Assembly: GCF_023715205.1 (NCBI RefSeq)
Contig: NZ_JAMBNR010000014.1
Span: forward strand, 1 to 64,000
Origin: Mesobacillus maritimus
GTDB taxonomy: Bacteria > Bacillota > Bacilli > Bacillales > Cytobacillaceae
DNA length: 64,000 bases
Direction: 5' to 3'
Positions 44,754 through 53,674 of the stretch are shown here, piece after piece. A program made the translations under genes and the position numbers. The first letter of the stretch is position 1; every line of letters begins with the position of its first letter. The notes below the pieces were generated by a model. The model was not told the origin of the DNA. It saw nothing but the letters and a program-made list of their open reading frames with translations, and ran no database searches.

Positions 44754-45185
44754 ATGAAGGTTCTATCAATGATTCAGCCTTGGGCAAGTTTATTTGTACT
44801 TCGCGAGTCCCAGTATGAAACAAGGACCTGGAAAACAAACTACCGGGGAGACCTAGCCATTCATACGAGTAAAAAAATAGATAAACAAGTCTGCAGTTAC
44901 AGAATCATCCAGGATCTGCTTGGAAAGCATGGTTATTCAGCAGACAACTTGCCGACTGGAGTAATCATCGGCGTCTGTAAGCTGCGAAACTGTCTGAAGG
45001 TAGTGGAAAACCACGGAACATGGGCGGTGCTGGAAGATGGGCGAAAAGTTTCGGGGAATGACTTTTTGCTGGGGGATTTTGATGTAGGAGGCTATGTATG
45101 GGAAGTTGAGGACATGCGGCTCCTTGAAAAATATATTCCTGCAAAAGGGCAGCTTGGCCTGTGGGAGTATGGTGGAGAAATATAG
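44754..45185 (+). CDS. ASCH-domain protein
   Basis: A 143-residue ASCH (PUA-like) domain protein: LSMIQPWASLFVL near the N-terminus, YETRTWKTNYRGDLAIHTSK (about residues 20-39) and the GLWEY end. Such proteins are thought to bind or process RNA or nucleotides. AAGGAGGTGG is about 13 bases upstream of ATG. The A/G-rich stem at 45228-45268 terminates it. Function uncertain. Confidence 0.78.
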   Translation: MKVLSMIQPWASLFVLRESQYETRTWKTNYRGDLAIHTSKKIDKQVCSYRIIQDLLGKHGYSADNLPTGVIIGVCKLRNCLKVVENHGTWAVLEDGRKVSGNDFLLGDFDVGGYVWEVEDMRLLEKYIPAKGQLGLWEYGGEI

Positions 45186-45227
45186 ATGTAAACGGGACTG
45201 GTTTGTATATGCCCGGATACAAAATAC

Positions 45228-45268
45228 AGAGGAGGTCGCTTATTACAGGGGCCTTCTCTTTGTTTTTG
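45228..45268 (+). terminator. terminator behind the ASCH gene
   Basis: AGAGGAGGTC pairs with GGCCTTCTCT (two G-U pairs) and is followed by TTTGTTTTTG. Confidence 0.6.
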
Positions 45269-45354
45269 TGCAGACATATGTTTTATATCCCCATTTAAAA
45301 ATACAAACTAACATCTTGTTTAATTCCGGATGCTGCCAGTATAATGAATGTATA

Positions 45355-45369
45355 TACCGAAATTCGGAA
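45355..45369. promoter_or_regulatory. KipR-type operator, site 1 (kipR promoter)
   Basis: TACCGAAATTCGGAA; read on the other strand TTCCGAATTTCGGTA. The same 15-bp palindrome pattern TTCC-N7-GGAA recurs at 49116 and 49368 before the other two transcription units of the locus. This copy is 25 bases before the GTG of the IclR gene, suiting autoregulation. Confidence 0.65.
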
Positions 45370-45394
45370 CTATGCTAAAGGAGGAGGGTAGCTT

Positions 45395-46150
45395 GTGCAG
45401 GTCAAAAATAAGACGGTCGTAAGGTCAATGGATATACTCAATCTGTTTATTGACCATTCATCGCTGAGTTTCAATGAAATCGTCGAGCTCTCGGGAATTC
45501 CAAAAACGTCTGTGTATCGAATGGTGTTATCACTTGAAGAGATGGGGTTTCTTGATAAAGAAACGGATGGGAAATACTCCCTTGGTCTGTTGTTTCTTCA
45601 GTTTGGCCATTTAGTGGCAGAACGTCTAGATATCCGGAAAGTGGCTTTGCCAATTATGCAAAGGCTTCATCATGAGGTCGGGGAAGCTGTAAACCTTATC
45701 GTGCAAGATGGTAAAGAGGCCCTCTATGTCGAAAAACTGGACACAAAGCAACCGGTAAGGCTCTTTACTGCGATAGGCCGCAGATCTCCACTTTATGCGG
45801 GAGCATGCTCTCGTATAATTCTTTCTTTTTTGCCTGAAGATGAGCGAGAGCAGTATTTAGGTGAGATAGAATTGAAACCGATTGCTTCCGGAACGATTAC
45901 CGATAAAGAAGAACTTCTCCTTGTTCTCGAGGAGTCCCAAAAAATGAGGTATACCGTCAGTTACTCGGAGCTGCAGGATTATTCTGCTGCGGTAGCTGCG
46001 CCTATTTTTAATCATAATGGACGAATTATAGCCGGCATCAGTATTGCAGGCCTGGACGTGAATTACCAGCAGGAGAGGCTGCCGTATCTGGTTGAAAAGG
46101 TCAAAGGTGCAGCACAGGAGATTTCTCGGAAGTTTGGATATATCAGCTAA
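45395..46150 (+). CDS. kipR: IclR-family regulator (KipR-like)
   Basis: A 251-residue IclR protein: winged helix at residues 5-65 (LSFNEIVELSGIPKTSVYRM) and an effector-binding domain with GAVNLIVQDG-type (GEAVNLIVQDG), SPLYAGACSRIILSF and AAPIFNHNGRIIAGISIAG segments. It adjoins ycsI, ycsG, pxpA, pxpB and pxpC homologues, the set that includes kipR in Bacillus subtilis, where KipR represses the locus. GTG start behind AAGGAGGAGGG. Symbol assigned from context. Confidence 0.85.
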   Translation: MQVKNKTVVRSMDILNLFIDHSSLSFNEIVELSGIPKTSVYRMVLSLEEMGFLDKETDGKYSLGLLFLQFGHLVAERLDIRKVALPIMQRLHHEVGEAVNLIVQDGKEALYVEKLDTKQPVRLFTAIGRRSPLYAGACSRIILSFLPEDEREQYLGEIELKPIASGTITDKEELLLVLEESQKMRYTVSYSELQDYSAAVAAPIFNHNGRIIAGISIAGLDVNYQQERLPYLVEKVKGAAQEISRKFGYIS

Positions 46151-46167
46151 TAATATTATTACAGTAA

Positions 46168-46204
46168 AAAGGGACATGGATGCGGTTCATCTATGTCCTT
46201 CTTT
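46168..46204 (+). terminator. kipR terminator
   Basis: AAGGGACAT pairs with ATGTCCTT and is followed by a C/T-rich tail; a modest terminator at the end of the IclR gene. Confidence 0.5.
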
Positions 46205-46215
46205 GCGGGAATCGG

Positions 46216-46242
46216 GGAAAAAGCTGCTGAAAAATCAGCAGC
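46216..46242 (-). terminator. terminator of the ycsI-side transcript
   Basis: GCTGCTGA (46223-46230) pairs with TCAGCAGC (46235-46242). On the minus strand it is followed by TTTTTCCCC, so it ends the pxpA-ycsG-ycsI unit. Confidence 0.7.
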
Positions 46243-46254
46243 CTGTCATTTTAC

Positions 46255-47044
46255 TTATAAGACCCCTAACGTTTCATCACGCAGGTCGGTAATAAACATA
46301 TGTCCGGGTGCATGCGTGATCATCAATGCGGGCTTTGTTTCCATTGCAACAGCTTGAGGAGTGACACCGCATGCCCAGAATACAGGAACTTCACCTTCTT
46401 TAATTGTGACGGCGTCGCCGAAGTCAGGTCGGCTGATATCTGTAACGCCAATTGCTGCCGGGTTCCCGATATGGATTGGCGCTCCGTGGACAGCAGGGAA
46501 ACGGGATGTCACCTGCACTGCCCGCACAACATCTTCCTGAGGGATTGGCCGCATGCTTGCCACGGTCATTCCGTGGAACTTGCCCGCTTTGGTGCATTCC
46601 AGGTTAGTAATATACATCGGCACATTGCAGCCCTCTTCAATATGTCGGATTGGAATGCCATTATTAAGGAGGGCGTGTTCAAAGGTGAAGCTGCAGCCGA
46701 TGAGAAAACCGACCATGTCACCTTCCCAATATCTGGTAATGTCCGTCACTTCGTCCCTCAGTTCGCCATGCCGATAAATACGATACTTCGGAATATCGGT
46801 GCGGATATCAGCCGTCGGGGCCGCCCTTTGCGGAACAGGAGATCCAGGCTCCAGCACATCAATAATTGGGCAGGATTTTGGGTTCCGCTGGGCAAACAGG
46901 AGGAAGTCAAAAGCATCCTTTCTTTAAAATCGCCAAATTTGCTTGTGTATAGCCGCTTGCCATCCCGGCTGTCGGTCTTACAAGCTCGTTTCGGCGAATC
47001 ATTTTTCTGACCTGCGAAGGTGTCATTTCTGCAAGGCTATTCAT
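46255..47044 (-). pseudogene. ycsI: YcsI/DUF1445 putative hydro-lyase, frameshifted
   Basis: The ATG at 47044, behind AGGAGG, begins a typical YcsI N-terminus (PSQVRKMIRRNE, then PTAGMASGYTQANLAILKK) that stops within 45 codons. One extra base near 46924 separates it from the frame continuing with DAFDFLLFAQRNPKSCPI, LEPGSPVPQ and the rest of the family to 46255. Restored length would be about 262 residues, as usual. A shorter start inside the second frame would lack the conserved first 60 residues. Family members are putative hydro-lyases/D-glutamate cyclase-like proteins linked to 5-oxoproline metabolism. Confidence 0.8.
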
Positions 47045-47062
47045 GAATCATTCCTCCTATGA

Positions 47063-48296
47063 TTATTTAATAAGCATTGGCATTTGATTAATTAATGTAT
47101 AGATTCCCATCACTGCCATGACTATGACCACAAACGCACCTGATATGGTAAGCCATAATGGATGTTTATAGTCGCCGACGATGTCCTTTCGATAGGCGGC
47201 AACCAGCAAGGCGCCAAGGGCAATCGGCAAAATGAGGCCGTTCAGTGCACCAACAAAAATCAATACATTTACAGGCCTTCCGATCAGAACAAATGCCAGT
47301 GTAGAAATCACAATAAAGCCAATAATGATCGTTTTGTAGTTCTTATCCAGACGCGGACTAAATGTCCTGATAAAAGATACAGAGGTATATGCTGCTCCAA
47401 CAACTGACGTAATAGCAGCAGTAAACATGACAATGCCGAATATTTTATAGCCGATATTGCCAGCGGCAAGCTGGAAAACAGAGGATGGGGGATTATTAGG
47501 ATCAATCTGCATTCCTTTTGAAACGACCCCAAGCACGGCTAAAAAGAGAGCAATCCTCATGACTGATGTGATCAAAATCCCGACAATCGAGCTCCGGGTC
47601 ACTTCTGGCAAGGCATCGATTCCTTTTACGCCGGCATCCAGGAGGCGGTGCCCGCCGGCAAACGTAATATATCCGCCTACTGTACCGCCCACGAGTGTGA
47701 CGATTGCCAGGATATCAATGGTGTCCGGCGCCACACTCTTTACAATCGCCTCTCCAACAGGCGGCGCTGTCGAGAAGGCAACGTACAGCATTAAACCAAT
47801 CATGACAAACCCTGCAATTTGCGTAAACCGATCCATTGCTTTCCCGGCTTCTTTAACAAGGAAAATAAAGATGGCAATCACGGCAGCAATGACCGCACCT
47901 GTTTCGGGATTTATACCAGCCAGGGCATTCAATCCCAGTCCGGCACCGGCGATATTTCCGATATTAAAAGCAAGTCCGCCCATTACGATCAGGAAGGATA
48001 GGAGATACCCCAATCCAGGAAAGACCATATTGGCGATATCCTGTCCCCTTTTTTCGGATACCGCAATGATACGCCATACATTCGTTTGGGCAAAGATATC
48101 TATATAATCGAAACTAAAATGACAAAGCCAAAACTGGCGGCCAAGGTTTGCGTGAATACGGTTGTTTGTGTCAGTAAACCAGGCCCAACGGCAGAAGTAG
48201 CCTCAGGAAAGCTGCCCCCATTAGCAATGTCCAAATTAACTTGGGCGCAGGTGGTGATTTATCACCCTTTTGTGGTGAAACTTTGAGTGGTTCCAT
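47063..48296 (-). pseudogene. ycsG: NRAMP-like transporter YcsG, two frameshifts
   Basis: Starting at ATG 48296, behind AGGGGGAC, the first frame reads to WTLLMGAAFL. A missing base near 48212 shifts it to EATSAVGPGLLTQTTVFTQT and SFGFVILVSII. A second missing base near 48103 shifts it to IDIFAQTNVWRII, after which the frame is open from about 48100 to 47063, with some eight more membrane helices. Joined it gives an approximately 410-residue NRAMP-superfamily transporter, the partner of PxpA and YcsI, presumably importing 5-oxoproline or a related compound. Broken as it stands. Confidence 0.8.
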
Positions 48297-48323
48297 GTTG
48301 GTCCCCCTTGTTCTTCCTTTTTC

Positions 48324-49085
48324 TTATCCTCCAATTGCTTTCACAGTAATTTCCGAAGCTTCAAGAACTCCCCTTATTTTGCGGGCGAATGCAAGTGCCT
48401 TTAGGCCGTCTCCATGAATGCAGACCGTATTGACCTTCACAGTTACATCCGTGCCTTGGCTGGAAAGAACCTTGTTTTCTTTCACCATGCGGACAACCTG
48501 CGAGACGGCCTGCTCATCATCATGTATAAGTGCGTCCGGCTGGCTGCGCGGTGTAAGTGAGCCGTCGTGTTGATAGGTTCGGTCGGCAAATACTTCTTGT
48601 GCGGTTTGCAAGCCGGCTTTTTCCCCGGCATGTACCAGTTCACTGCCGGCAAGACCAAACAGGATCAGCTGCGGGTCCACCTTATAGACGGCTTCTGCGA
48701 TTGCTTCAGCCAATGCTTCGTCGTTTGCGGCCATATTGTACAGGGCGCCATGTGGTTTCACATGCTGCATTCTTTCGCCCTCAGCCTTCAAAAACCCATA
48801 AAGAGCACCAATTTGATAAATTACCATATCATAGGCTTCCTGCGGTGAAATGCTTAGGTTGCGCCGACCAAAGCCGATCAAGTCAGGAAGTCCCGGATGG
48901 GCGCCGACCCTGACGCCGTTTTTAAGAGCAATCCTTACGGTTTTCCGCATGACGGACGGGTCTCCCGCATGAAAGCCGCAGGCGATGTTGGCCGATGTAA
49001 TAGACTGAAGAATTTCTTCATCAATTCCCAATTGGTAAACTCCAAAACTCTCTCCCAAGTCACAGTTCAAATCAATCTGATACAA
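48324..49085 (-). CDS. pxpA: 5-oxoprolinase subunit A (LamB/YcsF family)
   Basis: A 253-residue LamB/YcsF protein, subunit A of the ATP-dependent 5-oxoprolinase that opens pyroglutamate to glutamate. [11 protein letters not shown] at residues 5-15, [12 protein letters not shown] near 33, GAHPGLPD near 61, VKPHGALYN near 109. TTG start at 49085 with AGGGGG about 8 bases upstream. The gene is intact, unlike ycsG and ycsI behind it on the same strand. Confidence 0.92.
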   Translation of the reverse strand: MYQIDLNCDLGESFGVYQLGIDEEILQSITSANIACGFHAGDPSVMRKTVRIALKNGVRVGAHPGLPDLIGFGRRNLSISPQEAYDMVIYQIGALYGFLKAEGERMQHVKPHGALYNMAANDEALAEAIAEAVYKVDPQLILFGLAGSELVHAGEKAGLQTAQEVFADRTYQHDGSLTPRSQPDALIHDDEQAVSQVVRMVKENKVLSSQGTDVTVKVNTVCIHGDGLKALAFARKIRGVLEASEITVKAIGG

Positions 49086-49115
49086 AAAATGCCCCCCTAA
49101 CGATGAATGTGATAA

Positions 49116-49130
49116 TTCCGAATTTAGGAA
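49116..49130. promoter_or_regulatory. KipR-type operator, site 2 (pxpA promoter)
   Basis: TTCCGAATTTAGGAA, the same palindrome as before kipR. A weaker neighbour, TTTCGAATATCGTAC, begins at 49137. Confidence 0.65.
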
Positions 49131-49367
49131 CTATTGTTTCGAATATCGTACCATAAAACCCTCTTAATGCATACTATATAAGTTTGAATAAATCTGTCAG
49201 GAAACAAAAAGGAAATTTTAATAAAAAATGTTTTCCCCCAGGTTCCAATGGTTTTGAGTTTTTTTCATCCTGGTAAGTGTTTATACAAAAGAAATGAGGA
49301 GGTAACGGTTGTAATTTTTATTTCTGAAAATTATAATAGTGATATAATCCGAAAATAAGAATTTAAA

Positions 49368-49382
49368 TTCCTAAAAACGGAA
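49368..49382. promoter_or_regulatory. KipR-type operator, site 3 (pxpB promoter)
   Basis: TTCCTAAAAACGGAA, keeping the TTCC-N7-GGAA frame, just before the ribosome binding site of pxpB. ATCCGAAAATAAGAA at 49347-49361 looks like a second, weaker copy. Confidence 0.6.
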
Positions 49383-49397
49383 TAAGGGGGATGGGAA

Positions 49398-50168
49398 ATG
49401 CTTCAACCAATCTCTGGAGGAAGAGCGAAGAGTCAGATGAAGCCGCTCGGGGACTCAGCCATCCTTGTCCAGTTTGGCGCAGAAATTAATGAGGATGTTC
49501 ACTTAAGGGTAAAAGCATTCACCGATTACCTTGAAACACATCCCTTTGCAGGATTTTTGGATTGTATCCCGGCATTTACGAGTGTAACGGTTTTTTATAA
49601 TCCTTTAGTTGTTCGTCGGCAGGGGGATTCTGGTTCCTTCTCCGGGAAAGAACGCTCGCCATATAAAATAGTTCATTCCATCCTGGAAGAAATGGTAACA
49701 GGACTTGAAGAAACGAACACAGACAAGTGGAGAGTAGTGGAAATTCCTGTCTGCTACGGAGGGGAATTTGGCCCGGATTTAGAAGCTGTTGCCAGACATA
49801 ACCATTTGTTGCCGAGTGAAGTGATTACAATTCATTCAGAAGCGGACTACCTCGTCTACATGATTGGGTTCGCTCCAGGTTTTCCTTATTTGGGTGGAAT
49901 GTCCGAGAAGATCGCGACACCTCGCCATACTTCACCGCGTTTATCAATACCGGCAGGATCGGTGGGAATCGCTTGCTCGCAGACAGGAGTTTACCCGATT
50001 TCAACACCCGGCGGCTGGCAAATCATCGGCCGTACACCGGCAGATTTATTTCTTCCGGATGAAAATCCGCCTAGCCTGCTCCAATCAGGAGATGTGATAC
50101 GTTTCAAGCCGATTCCTCCTGAAGAATATAAGATATATAAGGTGAGAATTTATGAGCATAAAAGTTGA
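49398..50168 (+). CDS. pxpB: 5-oxoprolinase subunit B (KipI-like)
   Basis: A 256-residue KipI/PxpB protein: LGDSAILVQFG near residue 17, VCYGGEFGPDL near 117, MIGFAPGFPYLGGM near 155 and the STPGGWQIIGRTP signature near 204. AAGGGGG is 7 bases before ATG. Its end overlaps pxpC by 17 bases. In Bacillus subtilis the homologue also inhibits the sporulation kinase KinA; whether that applies here is unknown. Confidence 0.92.
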   Translation: MLQPISGGRAKSQMKPLGDSAILVQFGAEINEDVHLRVKAFTDYLETHPFAGFLDCIPAFTSVTVFYNPLVVRRQGDSGSFSGKERSPYKIVHSILEEMVTGLEETNTDKWRVVEIPVCYGGEFGPDLEAVARHNHLLPSEVITIHSEADYLVYMIGFAPGFPYLGGMSEKIATPRHTSPRLSIPAGSVGIACSQTGVYPISTPGGWQIIGRTPADLFLPDENPPSLLQSGDVIRFKPIPPEEYKIYKVRIYEHKS

Positions 50169-51162
50169 ACGTCCCGGGCTCCTTACTAGTCTGCAAGATT
50201 TGGGAAGATACGGGTTTCAGAAATACGGTGTGATCGTCAGCGGAGCGATGGACGCTGTCTCTCTTCGAATTGCCAATTTATTGGTGGGCAATCAGGAGGG
50301 GGAGGCTGCATTGGAAATCACATTGGTGGGACCTTCCTTAACGGTGAAGGAAGACTTATTCATCGCGATTACGGGCGGAGACCTGTCTCCGCAAATTGAT
50401 GGAGAGCCTGTTCCGTTATGGCGGCCTGTCTATGTGAGAAAAGGAAGCATCCTTAGCTTCGGTGCATGCCGTACAGGCAGCCGCGCCTATGTAGCTGTGT
50501 CCGGCGGCTTTGCCGTGGAAGAAGTAATGAACAGCAAAAGCACCTATTTGCGCGGGGGGATCGGCGGGTTTAAAGGGCGTGCACTAAAGGCAGGAGATAT
50601 AATCCAGTGCAACAAAATGCCGAAAAAATCTGAAGACCTTTTCATAAAGCTAAAGAACAAAGGCGGTTTCCATCCGTTTGCTGCGGCGGACTGGTATGTC
50701 AATCCAGCATCTGTAGTGAACATCAAAAATAAAACGGAGATCCGTGTCATAAGAGGGGGAGAATTCGACCATTTTACCCCAGCCAGTCAAAAGCAGTTTT
50801 TTGAGCAGGAATTTAAAATCACTCCAAACTCTGATCGGATGGGGTACCGCATAGAGGGTCGGGCTTTAAAGGCTGAAGAGTCGTTTGAGCTTATATCGGA
50901 GGCCGTGTCCCACGGGACAATCCAGGTGCCGAAAGATGGAAATCCGATTATCCTGCTTGCCGACCGGCAGACGACAGGCGGATACCCGAAAATTGCCCAA
51001 GTTATAACCGCGGATCTGCCACTCATTGCCCAGTTGAAGCCGGGCGAAAAAACCCGTTTCAAGGAAATCACGCTCGAAGAGGCCGAGCAGCTTTACCTGG
51101 AACAAGAACAAAAAATGCAACAGCTGAAAATGGGCCTTCAGTTAAAAAAGCATAAAGAATGA
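50152..51162 (+). CDS. pxpC: 5-oxoprolinase subunit C (KipA-like)
   Basis: A 336-residue biotin-dependent carboxyltransferase-fold protein: LTSLQDLGRYGFQKYGV near residue 8, AITGGDLSP near 79, YVAVSGG near 110, and the GTIQVPKDGNPIILLADRQT signature (about 254-273). It acts with PxpA and PxpB. The start lies within pxpB. Followed 15 bases later by accB. Confidence 0.92.
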   Translation: MSIKVERPGLLTSLQDLGRYGFQKYGVIVSGAMDAVSLRIANLLVGNQEGEAALEITLVGPSLTVKEDLFIAITGGDLSPQIDGEPVPLWRPVYVRKGSILSFGACRTGSRAYVAVSGGFAVEEVMNSKSTYLRGGIGGFKGRALKAGDIIQCNKMPKKSEDLFIKLKNKGGFHPFAAADWYVNPASVVNIKNKTEIRVIRGGEFDHFTPASQKQFFEQEFKITPNSDRMGYRIEGRALKAEESFELISEAVSHGTIQVPKDGNPIILLADRQTTGGYPKIAQVITADLPLIAQLKPGEKTRFKEITLEEAEQLYLEQEQKMQQLKMGLQLKKHKE

Positions 51163-51177
51163 AAAGGGAGATGTAAA

Positions 51178-51660
51178 ATGCTGACTCTCAATCAGATGAA
51201 AGATTTAATCAAAACAGTTGATCAATCTTCCGTTGACCGGTTTAAGTTTGAAGCCGAAGGAATGAAGGTGCTCGTGGAAAAGATAGCGGCAAGCGGGCAG
51301 TCCTCCGAACGGATTCAAGTGGGAGAAACGCCTGAAAATCAGGAATCTATATCAGCAGCAGCTGCTGTGCAAAAAGAGAAAGTAGATAAAGAAGCTTCCA
51401 GCAGCACCGACAAGGAGCAACATCGGGTTCTCGCTCCAATGGTTGGCACCTACTATTCCCGTTCCAATCCGGATGCCGAGCCATTTGTGCAAGTCGGTAC
51501 AAAGGTTGAGGAGAATCAGGTCCTTTGTGTCCTGGAGGCAATGAAGCTGTTCAATGAAATTCACTCAGAAGTGAGCGGCGAAATTGTCGAAATTCTGGCA
51601 GAGGACGGGCAGCTGATTGAATACGGTCAGCCTATATTCGTTATAAAAAATGTTGATTAA
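51178..51660 (+). CDS. accB: biotin carboxyl carrier protein
   Basis: A 160-residue BCCP with a Gln/Ser/Glu-rich linker in the middle and the biotinyl motif CVLEAMKLFNEI near residue 121, where the lysine in AMK carries biotin. Clusters with the 5-oxoprolinase genes in many Bacillus genomes, probably as a locus-specific second copy beside the fatty acid synthesis gene. AAGGGAGATG precedes ATG. Confidence 0.9.
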   Translation: MLTLNQMKDLIKTVDQSSVDRFKFEAEGMKVLVEKIAASGQSSERIQVGETPENQESISAAAAVQKEKVDKEASSSTDKEQHRVLAPMVGTYYSRSNPDAEPFVQVGTKVEENQVLCVLEAMKLFNEIHSEVSGEIVEILAEDGQLIEYGQPIFVIKNVD

Positions 51661-51681
51661 GAGGAAAGGAGGGAGAGCTGC

Positions 51682-53032
51682 ATGTTCAAGAAAGTGCTGA
51701 TTGCGAATTGCGGTGAAATTGCCGTCCGCGTTATCAGGGCGTGCAAAGAACTGAGGATACATACCGTTGCAGTGTATTCAGAAGCTGATCGTGAAGCCAT
51801 GCATGTTAAGCTGGCGGACGAAGTATTGCATCGGCAATACGGCTTCCAGGGACAGCTATTTAAATATATCCAATATTATAACTGTAGCCACAGCAGCAAA
51901 AGCGGAGGCCATCCATCCCGGCTACGGTTTTTTGGCCGAAAATACCGAGTTTGCGGAAATATGTGCAAAATGGGATATCGTGTTTATCGGGCCTGACCCG
52001 GAAGCGATCAGGAAGATGGGTGAAAAGGCGGTCGCAAGAGACACGATGAAACAAGCAGGCGTTCCAACCGTTCCCGGTACAGATGGATTGATTGAGGATC
52101 CGGACGAGGCGCTGATCGTGGCTAGAGAAATCGGGTTTCCGGTGATTGTCAAAGCAACGGCAGGCGGGGGCGGCAAGGGCATGAGAGTAGCGTCTGATGA
52201 GGAAGAACTGAAAAAAGCCATCCGACAGGCCCAAAAGGAAGCCGAAACCGCTTTTGGCAATCCGGGTGTGTATCTTGAGAAATATTTGGAAGAGCCGCGC
52301 CATGTTGAAATTCAGATTATCGGCGACCGATACGGGAATATCGTCCATCTCGGTGAACGGGACTGTTCCATCCAGCGTCGCCATCAAAAATTGCTGGAAG
52401 AAGCGCCGTCCCCGGCTCTTGATAGTGAGCTTCGAAATAAAATGGGAGAAGCGGCCGTTATGGCAGCCAAATCCGTTTGCTATCATGGGGCTGGTACTGT
52501 CGAGTTTCTGTTGGACAAGCATGGCCAATTTTATTTCATGGAAATGAATACGCGTATTCAGGTAGAGCACCCGGTTACAGAGCTCGTCACCGGCGTAGAC
52601 TTGATTAAGGAGCAGCTGGCAGTGGCGGCGGGGCATCAGCTTTCCTTCGCCCAAAGCGACGTCCAAATCAGCGGCTGGGCAACCGAGTGCCGGATTAATG
52701 CCGAAAACCCAAGGGAAAATTTCATGCCTTCCCCTGGCCAAGTGGGGATGTATCTTCCTCCGGGCGGTTTTGGTGTAAGAATCGACATCGCCGTTTATCC
52801 CGGTTACACCGTATCACCATTTTATGATTCAATGGTGGCAAAGCTGATTGTCTGGGGCAAGGACCGGGATGAAGCGATTCAGAAAATGAAGCGCGCCCTG
52901 GAGGAGTTTGTTGTCACGGGTATTGAAACAACGATTCCCTTCCATCTTAAATTGCTTGAACATGAGGCCTTTGTGAATGGGGATTTTAATACAAAGTTTT
53001 TAGAAACATATCAGTTAACGATTGAGGAATAG
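51682..53032 (+). pseudogene. accC: biotin carboxylase subunit, frameshifted and R10C
   Basis: The first frame reads [17 protein letters not shown] and on to LADEV near 51825, then leaves the family. The next frame takes over with [16 protein letters not shown] and [12 protein letters not shown] and runs to 53032 with all later motifs, such as [21 protein letters not shown] and [12 protein letters not shown]. Two lost bases or one gained base near 51825 explain the switch. The invariant Arg of IANRGEIA is Cys here (residue 10). Both changes suggest a decaying second copy. Restored length is about 450 residues. Confidence 0.82.
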
Positions 53033-53048
53033 TTTAGGAGGATATTTT

Positions 53049-53210
53049 ATGTGGGTAATCACTGTTTATTCCAATGACAACAACACAACCATGTTTGAAT
53101 TTGAGACTGAAAAAGAAGCAAAAGATGCCTTCATGAACATCAAAGGGCGCAAATTCCTTGCCGAAGTGATTTACTTCAATGATGCCTGTTTTGTTCAGGA
53201 TATTGCTTAA
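53049..53210 (+). CDS. small conserved-looking protein behind accC
   Basis: A 53-residue acidic soluble protein (WVITVYSNDNNTTMFEFETE at the start, about residues 2-21). AGGAGG is 7 bases before the ATG at 53049, and it directly follows accC with a terminator behind it, so it is the last gene of the pxpB-pxpC-accB-accC unit. Family not recognised with confidence. Confidence 0.6.
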   Translation: MWVITVYSNDNNTTMFEFETEKEAKDAFMNIKGRKFLAEVIYFNDACFVQDIA

Positions 53211-53252
53211 AGCACTTTTAAGTTATGATGCCAATGTTAGTTTTTGTTCTAA

Positions 53253-53297
53253 TAAGAGGTTGTACCGCGCAGCTACTGGTACAACCTCTTATTTGTT
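53253..53297 (+). terminator. terminator of the 5-oxoproline operon
   Basis: TAAGAGGTTGTACC pairs perfectly with GGTACAACCTCTTA, followed by TTTGTTT. Confidence 0.85.
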
Positions 53298-53398
53298 TCG
53301 TGGAACTATGGGGAATACCTGACCAGTCAAGGCGGCTTATATAATAGTTGGTGATAATAGGGGCCGTTCTTTAACTATAGAAATATTTATTAAAGTGT

Positions 53399-53427
53399 TT
53401 GCAATCTTATTAGATAAAAGGTACACT
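53399..53427 (+). promoter_or_regulatory. candidate promoter of the riboswitch operon
   Basis: TTGCAA (53399-53404) and TACACT (53422-53427) are 17 bases apart, placing transcription start near 53434, about 20 bases before the aptamer. Confidence 0.4.
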
Positions 53428-53454
53428 TTTTCATAATAACTAACAACATTACAT

Positions 53455-53545
53455 AATCGGGAGCCTGTGGAATCAGGCTGAGAGTACGGCTGATCTGCCG
53501 TAGACCGTTTGAACCTGTTGGGTAATGCCAGCGTAGGGAGAGTGA
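53455..53545 (+). ncRNA. TPP riboswitch (THI element)
   Basis: All core segments of the thiamin pyrophosphate aptamer are present in order: GGGAGCC, then GGCTGAGAG, a variable hairpin TACGGC-TGATCT-GCCGTA, then GACCGTTTGAACCTG, GGGTAATGCCAGCG and TAGGGAG. The thiamin-sensing CTGAGA and the pyrophosphate-side ACCTG...GGTAATGCCAGCG are conserved. It lies about 130 bases before the LuxE-like gene and has its own terminator, so TPP is expected to switch the operon off. Confidence 0.93.
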
Positions 53546-53559
53546 TAAAAGGCTTTTTT

Positions 53560-53594
53560 ATGCACTTTGCTTAGGCGAAGTGCATTTTATTTTG
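53560..53594 (+). terminator. riboswitch expression-platform terminator
   Basis: TGCACTT (53561-53567) pairs with AAGTGCA (53578-53584), followed by TTTTATTTTG. AGAGTG at the aptamer's 3' edge (53539-53544) can pair instead with CACTTT (53563-53568), a plausible antiterminator used when TPP is absent. Confidence 0.75.
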
Positions 53595-53674
53595 TCCAGA
53601 AAAGGGTTCAGCCCCGGCATAAAGAACTTCATATGAACGAAAATTTCACTTTATTCAGAAAGGATTTGAAGCAG

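Noticed and set aside
46300-47010. Plus-strand ORF of 236 codons
   Set aside because: Antisense to the ycsI pseudogene, whose conserved family segments are on the minus strand.
47457-48107. Plus-strand ORF of 216 codons
   Set aside because: Antisense to the ycsG transporter; Pro/Thr/Ala-rich shadow of membrane helices.
51860-52741. Minus-strand ORF of 293 codons
   Set aside because: Antisense to the biotin carboxylase sequence; no family features and no ribosome binding site.
53567-53674. Upstream extension of the LuxE-like gene from TTG at 53567
   Set aside because: It begins inside the riboswitch terminator hairpin and lacks a ribosome binding site.
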